A DNA stretch of 5,954 nt, taken from an uncultured Actinoplanes sp. (GTDB lineage Bacteria > Actinomycetota > Actinomycetes > Mycobacteriales > Micromonosporaceae). The stretch covers positions 1 through 5,954 of the forward strand of contig CAKUMG010000408.1 in NCBI GenBank assembly GCA_934667465.1. Reading direction: 5' to 3'. Positions within the stretch are counted from its first letter, which is position 1. Each line of letters starts with the position of its first letter. This document shows, one piece after another, positions 1 through 4,743 of the stretch. Position numbers and translations under genes: made by a program. The notes beneath the pieces were generated by a model. The model was not told where the DNA came from. It did no database searches and saw only the letters and a list, made by a program, of their open reading frames with translations.

Positions 1-8
1 TGCCGTGA
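1..8 (+). CDS. 3' end of an upstream gene (only last codon and stop visible)
   Basis: A TGA at 6-8, preceded in frame by CCG, overlaps the GTG start at 5-7 as GTGA. This 4-nt stop/start overlap is the usual sign of a translationally coupled operon, so an upstream gene probably ends here. Nothing of its product can be read. From the type of protein encoded next, a SigE/ECF-type sigma factor is the most likely identity; that is inference from family habit only. Confidence 0.3.
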
Positions 9-1009
9 ACACGCTGGACGACCTGCACCACACCTTCGACGTGCACGCCGCGCAGGCCCCCGACGGCCACGGCCTGCTCGACGGTGCCCGGGCCGGCGCC
101 GCCCGCCGCCGGGTCCGCCGCCGCTGGCAGTCCCTGATCGCGGGCCTCGCCGTCGTGGCCGTCGCGGGCACCACCCCGCTGCTGGCCGGTGCCCTGCGCC
201 ACGACGCCCCACCGGAGCCGCTCCCCCCGCGGATCGCCACGCGGACCACGCTGGGCCTGGCCGAGGGTTCCCCGTTCGCGGTCGTCGGGCAGTCCAGCAG
301 CCAGGGCTGGGAAACCATCGAAGTCAACTCCCCGGGGGGCAACCTCACCAATGCCGTCCACGTCATCGTGCGCCGGTCCAGTGCCGGCAACCTGATGTCC
401 GGGGAGCGGCTGACCGTCGGCGGTCACGACGCCTGGTTCACCACCGACTACCGCGGCGCCGAGGTCCTCCCCGGCACGCTCGGCCCGGTGGCGATGCTCG
501 GCTGGCCGCTGCCCTCCGGCGAGTGGGTCAAGGTGACCGGCGGCGACCGCGACGCGCTGCTCCGGGTCGCGGGGCAGGTGACCATGGGAGCGCCCCGGCC
601 CGTCCTCACGCCGTTCCGGACGGGCTGGCTGCCGGCTGGATTCGTGACCTATCGGATCAGCCAGGACGCAAGGTCGGTCGTCGCGCAGTATCAGCCGGCC
701 GGGCTGCCGGAGCCCGACAGCCCGCACCGGAGCGCGCTCGCGATCGAGATGTGGAAGCTGCCCGGCTCGGAGTGGCCGCGGCAGCGGCAGGACCTCTGGC
801 GCCCGGTGACGGGCGCCGGGGGCCGACCCACGTACGAGAGGAAGCAGTCGCCCGAGGATGCCGACACACTCGCGGTGGAGACCCCGACCTGCGTTGTTCA
901 CATCCGGATGCGCGGGGCCACGCGCGCAGCGGACCTGCGGCGGGTCGCCGAGAACCTGACCATCGCCGACTGCACCGACCGGAAGACCTGGAGCCCGGCC
1001 GGCTCCTGA
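5..1009 (+). CDS. Membrane-anchored protein, possible anti-sigma-like partner of an upstream sigma factor
   Basis: This 334-residue protein has no function I can name from a specific domain. The N-terminus (1-33) is short and acidic/Ala-rich. An arginine patch follows (34-40, RRRVRRR), then one hydrophobic segment at about 43-64, so a short cytosolic tail, one membrane span and a large outside domain (about 65-334) are predicted. The outside part looks like two related halves. Each has a GG-containing turn followed by an aromatic residue (141-149 and 272-279), a beta-type stretch, and then a similar helix (DALLRVAGQVT at 183-193; AADLRRVAENLT at 308-319). Cys296 and Cys323 could form a disulfide outside the cell. 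Actinomycete proteins of this shape are often encoded directly after SigE-family sigma factors and annotated as hypothetical or anti-sigma-like. The GTG start is chosen because it sits in a GTGA overlap with an upstream stop and leaves a sensible N-terminus; the ribosome binding site would lie outside the window. No zinc-binding anti-sigma motif (HxxxCxxC) is present, so a classical ZAS anti-sigma factor is unlikely. Confidence 0.8.
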   Translation: MNTLDDLHHTFDVHAAQAPDGHGLLDGARAGAARRRVRRRWQSLIAGLAVVAVAGTTPLLAGALRHDAPPEPLPPRIATRTTLGLAEGSPFAVVGQSSSQGWETIEVNSPGGNLTNAVHVIVRRSSAGNLMSGERLTVGGHDAWFTTDYRGAEVLPGTLGPVAMLGWPLPSGEWVKVTGGDRDALLRVAGQVTMGAPRPVLTPFRTGWLPAGFVTYRISQDARSVVAQYQPAGLPEPDSPHRSALAIEMWKLPGSEWPRQRQDLWRPVTGAGGRPTYERKQSPEDADTLAVETPTCVVHIRMRGATRAADLRRVAENLTIADCTDRKTWSPAGS

Positions 1010-1015
1010 GGATGG

Positions 1016-1051
1016 TGCGGGGGGTACGGGTTCGGGGCCGTACCCCCCGCA
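1016..1051. terminator. Bidirectional hairpin terminator between convergent genes
   Basis: Positions 1016-1029 and 1038-1051 form a perfect 14-bp stem (left arm TGCGGGGGGTACGG), with an 8-nt loop at 1030-1037. It fills nearly all of the 46-nt gap between the stop of the membrane protein (1009) and the stop of thrS (1056). There is no T-run on either side, so it is not a textbook intrinsic terminator. U-tract-less hairpins between convergent genes are common in actinomycetes. It probably ends, or protects the 3' ends of, both transcripts. Confidence 0.75.
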
Positions 1052-1055
1052 ACTG

Positions 1056-3032
1056 TCAGGCGGCGGACGGTCCGGCGTTGGTGCGCGAGCGGACGATCTC
1101 GGCGACGTGCGCGACCGCCTCGTCCAGCGGCACGTTGTTGCGCTGCGACCCGTCGCGGTAGCGGAACGACACCGTGCCGCCGCTCACGTCGTCGTCGCCG
1201 GCGATCGCCATGAACGGGATCTTCTGCTGCTGCGCGGTGCGGATCTTCTTCTGCATCCGGTCGGTGGAGTGGTCGACCTCGGCGCGGATGCCCTCCTTGC
1301 GGAGCCGGTCGACGAACTCCTGCAGGTAGTCGCCGTGGTCGTCGCGGATCGGGATGCCGACGACCTGCACCGGGGCGAGCCAGGCCGGGAACGCGCCCGC
1401 GTAGTGCTCGACCAGCACGCCGAAGAACCGCTCGATCGAGCCGAACTTCGCCGAGTGGATCATCACCGGCTCCTGCCGGGACCCGTCGGCGGCCTGGTAC
1501 TCGAGGCCGAAGCGGGCCGGCTGGTTGAAGTCGTACTGGATCGTCGACATCTGCCAGGTGCGGCCGATCGCGTCCTTGGCCTGCACGCTCATCTTCGGCC
1601 CGTAGAACGCCGCGCCGCCCGGGTCGGCCACCAGTTCCAGGCCCGACTCGGTCGCGACGTCCTCGAGCACCTTCGTGGCGATCTCCCACTGCTCGTCGGA
1701 GCCGATGAACTTGTCGCTCTCCGGGTCGCGGGTCGACAGCTCCAGGTAGAAGTCGTCGAGCCCGAAGTCGCGCAGCAGCGACAGCACGAAGTTCAGCAGG
1801 TGCTTGATCTCACCCGGGGCCTGCTCCGCCGTCACGTACGAGTGGGAGTCGTCCTGGGCGAAGCCGCGCACCCGGGTCAGACCGTGGATCACGCCGGACT
1901 TCTCGTAGCGGTAGACCGACCCGAACTCGAACAGCCGCAGCGGCAGCTCCCGGTAGGACCGCCCGCGCGACCGGTAGATCAGGTTGTGCATCGGGCAGTT
2001 CATGGCCTTGAGGTAGTAGTCCGCGCCCTCGAGGTGCGACGGCGGGAACATCGTGTCCTTGTAGTACGGCAGGTGGCCGGAGGTGTGGAACAGCCCCTCC
2101 TTGCTGATGTGCGGCGTGCCGACGTACTGGAAGCCCTCCGCGATGTGCCGGGCGCGGACGTAGTCCTCCATCTCGCGCTTGATCACACCGCCCTTGGGGT
2201 GGAAGACGGGCAGGCCGCTGCCGATCTCGTCGGGGAACGAGAACAGGTCCAGCTCGGTGCCGAGCTTGCGGTGGTCGCGGCGCTCGGCCTCGGCCAGCCG
2301 GTGCAGATAGGCCTTGAGGTCGTCGCGGCTCGCCCACGCGGTGCCGTAGATGCGCTGGAGCTGCGGGTTCTTCTCACTACCCCGCCAGTACGCGGCGGCG
2401 GAACGCATCACCTTGAACGCCGGGATGAGCCGGGTGCTCGGCAGGTGCGGACCGCGGCACAGGTCGCCCCAGACCCGCTCGCCCTTGCGGTCGATGTTGT
2501 CGTAGTGGCTCAGCTCGCCACCGCCGACCTCCATGACCTCGGTGTCGTCGACGTCGCCCTTGATGTCGACGAGCTCCAGCTTGTACGGCTCGTGCGCCAG
2601 CTCGGCCTTGGCCTCGTCCAGCGACGCGTACTCCCGGCGGCGGAACGTCTGGCCGCTCTTGACGATCTCCTGCATCTTCTTCTCGATCTTGCCGAGATCG
2701 TCCGGCTGGAACGGCTTCTCCACGTCGAAGTCGTAGTAGAAGCCGTCGGTGATGAACGGGCCGATGCCGAGCTTCGCGTCGGCGTACAGGCTCTGCACCG
2801 CCTGCGCCAGCACGTGCGCGGTCGAGTGCCGCAGCACGTCGAGCCCGTCGGGCGAGTCCAGCGCCACCGGCGACACCTCGGTGTCCTGCGCGGGCACCCA
2901 GTCCAGGTCCCGCAGCCGCCCGCCCGGATCCTTGACCACGACAATCGCCTTCGGGCCGCTGCTCGGCAGGCCCGCGGCGGCCACCGCGTCGGCCGCCGTC
3001 GTCCCGGCGGCTACGACGAGAACGTCGGACAC
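1056..3032 (-). CDS. thrS: Threonyl-tRNA synthetase
   Basis: Cytosolic class II aminoacyl-tRNA synthetase that charges tRNA-Thr with threonine using ATP. At 658 residues it is full length for bacterial ThrRS and has every expected part. The TGS domain spans about 1-62. The N2 editing domain (about 63-240) carries HSTAH (His69, His73) and CRGPH (Cys192, His196), the four residues that clear mischarged Ser-tRNA-Thr. The catalytic core (about 250-545) has zinc ligands Cys346 (MNCPMH), His397 (QDDSH) and His526 (VMIH), motif 2 Arg375 (VYRYEKSG) and motif 3 Arg535 (GSIERF). The HGTP anticodon-binding domain spans about 553-650. Ser527 stands where many bacterial enzymes have Arg (HRA). The GTG start at 3030-3032 is supported by a strong Shine-Dalgarno sequence 7 nt upstream and by the TGS domain beginning at once. 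The glycohydrolase gene ends 41 nt upstream on the same strand, so read-through is possible. Downstream it meets a convergent gene and a hairpin, and the HIT-pgsA genes that often follow thrS in actinobacteria are absent. With editing and catalytic residues intact it looks like a housekeeping enzyme; a second copy elsewhere cannot be excluded. Confidence 0.98.
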   Translation of the reverse strand: MSDVLVVAAGTTAADAVAAAGLPSSGPKAIVVVKDPGGRLRDLDWVPAQDTEVSPVALDSPDGLDVLRHSTAHVLAQAVQSLYADAKLGIGPFITDGFYYDFDVEKPFQPDDLGKIEKKMQEIVKSGQTFRRREYASLDEAKAELAHEPYKLELVDIKGDVDDTEVMEVGGGELSHYDNIDRKGERVWGDLCRGPHLPSTRLIPAFKVMRSAAAYWRGSEKNPQLQRIYGTAWASRDDLKAYLHRLAEAERRDHRKLGTELDLFSFPDEIGSGLPVFHPKGGVIKREMEDYVRARHIAEGFQYVGTPHISKEGLFHTSGHLPYYKDTMFPPSHLEGADYYLKAMNCPMHNLIYRSRGRSYRELPLRLFEFGSVYRYEKSGVIHGLTRVRGFAQDDSHSYVTAEQAPGEIKHLLNFVLSLLRDFGLDDFYLELSTRDPESDKFIGSDEQWEIATKVLEDVATESGLELVADPGGAAFYGPKMSVQAKDAIGRTWQMSTIQYDFNQPARFGLEYQAADGSRQEPVMIHSAKFGSIERFFGVLVEHYAGAFPAWLAPVQVVGIPIRDDHGDYLQEFVDRLRKEGIRAEVDHSTDRMQKKIRTAQQQKIPFMAIAGDDDVSGGTVSFRYRDGSQRNNVPLDEAVAHVAEIVRSRTNAGPSAA

Positions 3033-3037
3033 GGTGG

Positions 3038-3046
3038 ATCTCCTTC
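3038..3046 (-). promoter_or_regulatory. Strong ribosome binding site of thrS
   Basis: Read on the minus strand this is GAAGGAGAT. The AAGGAG core (3045 to 3040) lies 7 nt before the GTG start codon at 3032. It fixes the thrS start and contrasts with the two divergent genes at 3949 and 4054, which show no such site. Confidence 0.85.
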
Positions 3047-3070
3047 AAGTCTTGTGGTGGGTCGGTGACG

Positions 3071-3076
3071 ATGCTA
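3071..3076 (-). promoter_or_regulatory. Possible -10 element for a thrS promoter
   Basis: Minus-strand TAGCAT fits the actinobacterial TANNNT -10 pattern and includes the TAG stop codon of the glycohydrolase gene. Transcription would begin near 3064, giving a leader of about 32 nt that contains the thrS Shine-Dalgarno site. No convincing -35 is visible 17-18 nt upstream. The 41-nt gap is too small for a T-box leader. thrS may instead be read from the promoter of the upstream gene. Confidence 0.25.
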
Positions 3077-3949
3077 CTCAGTCACCCATCCGGGCAGCGG
3101 CTCCCGGGCCGACACCCAATCCTTCGGTACGCCCTCCGCGCCCACGTGCGCCGCGACGATTCCGCCGGTCATGGCGGCGGTGGTGTCCATGTCGCCGCCG
3201 GCGGCGACGCAGGTGGTGATCGCGGCGCGGTAGTCGGTCAGGTGGCGGGCCGCGGCCCACAGGGCGAACGGCACCGAGTCCAGAGCCAGGGCGCCGGAAC
3301 CATTGCCCAGCTCGTACGCCGCCTCGGCCGCGCCGCTGATGGCGCGGGCGGCCGTGAGCGCGTCCCGCACGCGGCTGTGGGGCGTGTGGGCCGCGACCAC
3401 GGCGAGCAGGTCCACGGGTTCGCCGTTGAGGCGGGCGGCGGCCGCTGCGGCGGCGGCGACCGTGACCGCGACGGCGCCCGCGATGCCCTCGGGGTGGGCG
3501 TGGGTGACCTCGGCCGCCCGAAAACCCTGCTCGGCGGCGCGGGCGAGCGAGTCGGCGTGCCACGCGCCGAGCGGGGCCGCGCGCATGGCGGCGCCGTTGC
3601 CGGCCGAGCCCTGGCCGTCGAAGGCGGCGGCCGCGGCGATCGGCCACGGGGTGCCCTCGCGGATCTGGCGGAGCATCACGACCGCGCCGGGGCCGTAGCC
3701 GCGGTAGGGGTCGAAGTGCCGGCCGAGCAGCTCGGCGAAGTGGTCACGATCGAGGGAGTGCTCGTCGCCGCGGGTCAGCGCGGCGACCAGGCAGCAGGCC
3801 TCTTCGGTGTCGTCGGTCCAGGGCCAGGGCGGGTCCGCGGGACCGCCGGGGACGAAGTGCTGGGCGCCGAACGCGTCGCCCGCCGAGAGGCCGATCAGGG
3901 AGTCGGCGGCCAATGCCGCCCGGGTGCCGGGAAAGAGTGTGAATGACAT
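3074..3949 (-). CDS. ADP-ribosylglycohydrolase family protein
   Basis: A predicted soluble, metal-dependent hydrolase of the DraG/ARH family, whose members remove ADP-ribose from proteins or related substrates. With the chosen start it has 291 residues, near the family's usual size. It shows the family motifs in order: GDAFGAQ (24-30), WTDDTEEA (44-51, with metal-binding Thr45-Asp46-Asp47), GNGAAMRAAPLG (117-128), HAHPEG (150-155) and GGDMDTTAAMTGGIVA (251-266, where Asp253, Asp255 and Thr256 would complete the two-metal site). All predicted metal ligands are present, so it should be active; its substrate cannot be told. An all-alanine run lies at 165-172. An ATG at 4000 would add 17 residues, but that stretch uses TTA, ATT and ACA codons foreign to this genome and would leave no room for promoters. 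The ATG at 3961 overlaps a TACAAT hexamer. I therefore prefer the ATG at 3949, which lies 10 nt after that hexamer and has no Shine-Dalgarno, implying a very short leader. It diverges from a two-component operon and is followed by thrS after 41 nt. Confidence 0.9.
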   Translation of the reverse strand: MSFTLFPGTRAALAADSLIGLSAGDAFGAQHFVPGGPADPPWPWTDDTEEACCLVAALTRGDEHSLDRDHFAELLGRHFDPYRGYGPGAVVMLRQIREGTPWPIAAAAAFDGQGSAGNGAAMRAAPLGAWHADSLARAAEQGFRAAEVTHAHPEGIAGAVAVTVAAAAAAAARLNGEPVDLLAVVAAHTPHSRVRDALTAARAISGAAEAAYELGNGSGALALDSVPFALWAAARHLTDYRAAITTCVAAGGDMDTTAAMTGGIVAAHVGAEGVPKDWVSAREPLPGWVTE

Positions 3950-3959
3950 CGGTGCGCGC

Positions 3960-3965
3960 ATTGTA
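3960..3965 (-). promoter_or_regulatory. Probable -10 element of the glycohydrolase promoter
   Basis: Minus-strand TACAAT, a near-consensus -10 (TATAAT), ends 10 nt before the preferred ATG at 3949. A start at the A opposite 3953 (6 nt after the hexamer) would leave a leader of only about 4 nt (ACCG), which agrees with the lack of a Shine-Dalgarno. No good -35 is seen at normal spacing; a TTGAAT lies 25 nt upstream of the -10, too far to be used. An 8-bp palindrome TGCGCGCA (3953-3960) covers the predicted start site. Confidence 0.5.
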
Positions 3966-4010
3966 GCGCCCCCGCTGGTCACGCAGGGTAATTCAATCAT
4001 GGCCCTGAAT

Positions 4011-4031
4011 GACGGATTCGGTCTATCCGTC
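4011..4031. repeat. Perfect 7-7-7 inverted repeat, candidate operator
   Basis: GACGGAT (4011-4017) and ATCCGTC (4025-4031) are perfect inverted copies separated by 7 nt, so arm centres are 14 bp apart. The repeat lies in the 104-nt divergent control region, over the place where the -35 box of the response-regulator promoter would be (about 4017-4022). This suits a dimeric transcription factor acting on the two-component operon. OmpR-type regulators more often bind direct repeats, so the binding protein is uncertain. Confidence 0.45.
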
Positions 4032-4046
4032 CGCGTGCACTACCTT
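4017..4046 (+). promoter_or_regulatory. Candidate leaderless promoter of the two-component operon
   Basis: TACCTT (4041-4046) matches the TANNNT -10 pattern and ends 7 nt before the ATG at 4054, the spacing expected when transcription starts at the A of the start codon. The intervening bases are pyrimidine-rich with no Shine-Dalgarno, as expected for a leaderless mRNA. A weak -35-like TTCGGT (4017-4022) lies 18 nt upstream of the -10 and overlaps the inverted repeat at 4011-4031; such a poor -35 would fit an activator-dependent promoter. Confidence 0.5.
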
Positions 4047-4053
4047 CTTCCGC

Positions 4054-4743
4054 ATGGCCACGGTGTTGCTCGTCGAGGACGACCACGTCGTGCGTGGCGC
4101 GATGCTGCGGTCCCTGGCGGATCGCGGGCACGCCGTGCACGCCGTCGGCACCGCGCTCGACGCCCTGCGCCGGGTCGCCGCCGAGACGCCCGACCTGGTC
4201 GTGCTCGATCTCGGGCTGCCCGACCTGGACGGCTCCGACGCGCTGCGCATGCTGCGCGGCATCACCGACGTGCCGATCATCATCGCCACCGCCCGTGACG
4301 ACGAGCAGACCGTGGTGCGGCTGCTCCGGGCCGGCGCCGACGACTACATGGTCAAGCCGTTCACCGGCGCCCACCTCGACGCGCGCATCACCACCGTGCT
4401 GCGCCGCGTCGGCCGGGCCAGCCGGGCCGCCCAGCCCGCCGTGCACGAGGTCGGCGAGCTGCGGGTGGACGTGGGCGAGCGCTCCGCCGCCCTGGGCGAC
4501 CAGCAACTCAACCTGACCCGCAAGGAATTCGACCTGCTGGCATACCTCGCCGCCCGCCCGGGCCGCGTGGTCTCCCGCCGTGAGCTGTTGGAGGAGGTAT
4601 GGCGACAGCCGTCAGTCGGCGAGGACCAGACGATCGACGTCCACCTGTACTGGCTCCGCCGGAAACTGGGCGAGTCCGCGGCGAAGCCGCGCTACCTGCG
4701 CACCGTGCGGGGGGTCGGATTCCGGTTGGTGGCACCGGACTGA
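4054..4743 (+). CDS. OmpR/PhoB-type DNA-binding response regulator
   Basis: Cytosolic response regulator of a two-component system, 229 residues, a normal length. The receiver domain (2-120) holds the acidic pocket Glu8-Asp9-Asp10, phospho-acceptor Asp52 (VVLDLGLPD), switch Thr79, Tyr98 and conserved Lys101 (KPF). A linker of about 13 residues leads to the winged-helix domain (about 134-227), with the LTRKEFDLLAYLA helix, the ELLEEVW segment, the recognition-helix stretch TIDVHLYWLRRKLG and the closing TVRGVGFRL wing. An ATG at 4009 would add 15 residues, but the ATG at 4054 places the first beta strand (TVLLVEDD) right after the start, as is normal, and sits at leaderless spacing from a -10 box. 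Its stop overlaps the kinase start by 4 nt, so the two are coupled and presumably partners. The target genes are not shown. The inverted repeat upstream and the divergent glycohydrolase gene are the nearest candidates for regulation. Confidence 0.96.
   Translation: MATVLLVEDDHVVRGAMLRSLADRGHAVHAVGTALDALRRVAAETPDLVVLDLGLPDLDGSDALRMLRGITDVPIIIATARDDEQTVVRLLRAGADDYMVKPFTGAHLDARITTVLRRVGRASRAAQPAVHEVGELRVDVGERSAALGDQQLNLTRKEFDLLAYLAARPGRVVSRRELLEEVWRQPSVGEDQTIDVHLYWLRRKLGESAAKPRYLRTVRGVGFRLVAPD

Noticed and set aside
523..1161. 212-codon plus-strand frame crossing the terminator into thrS
   Set aside because: Out of frame with the membrane protein, Arg/Ala/Gly-rich, and it runs through a perfect terminator hairpin.
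1107..3068. A 653-codon open frame on the plus strand opposite thrS
   Set aside because: It is an antisense shadow produced by the strong GC bias at third codon positions of thrS. Its translation is a low-complexity mix of Val, Leu, Arg, His and Asp with no domain, while the thrS frame is unmistakable.
3033..3073. T-box or other riboswitch leader for thrS
   Set aside because: Only 41 nt separate the genes and no stem-loop or T-box sequence is visible.
3430..3480. GCG/GCC-rich microsatellite-like stretch
   Set aside because: It encodes an alanine run inside the glycohydrolase in a genome that prefers these codons; no tandem unit of clear period is present.
3950..4000. N-terminal extension of the glycohydrolase starting at ATG 4000
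   Set aside because: It uses rare AT-ending codons including TTA, overlaps a near-consensus -10 box, and would leave 8 nt between divergent genes.
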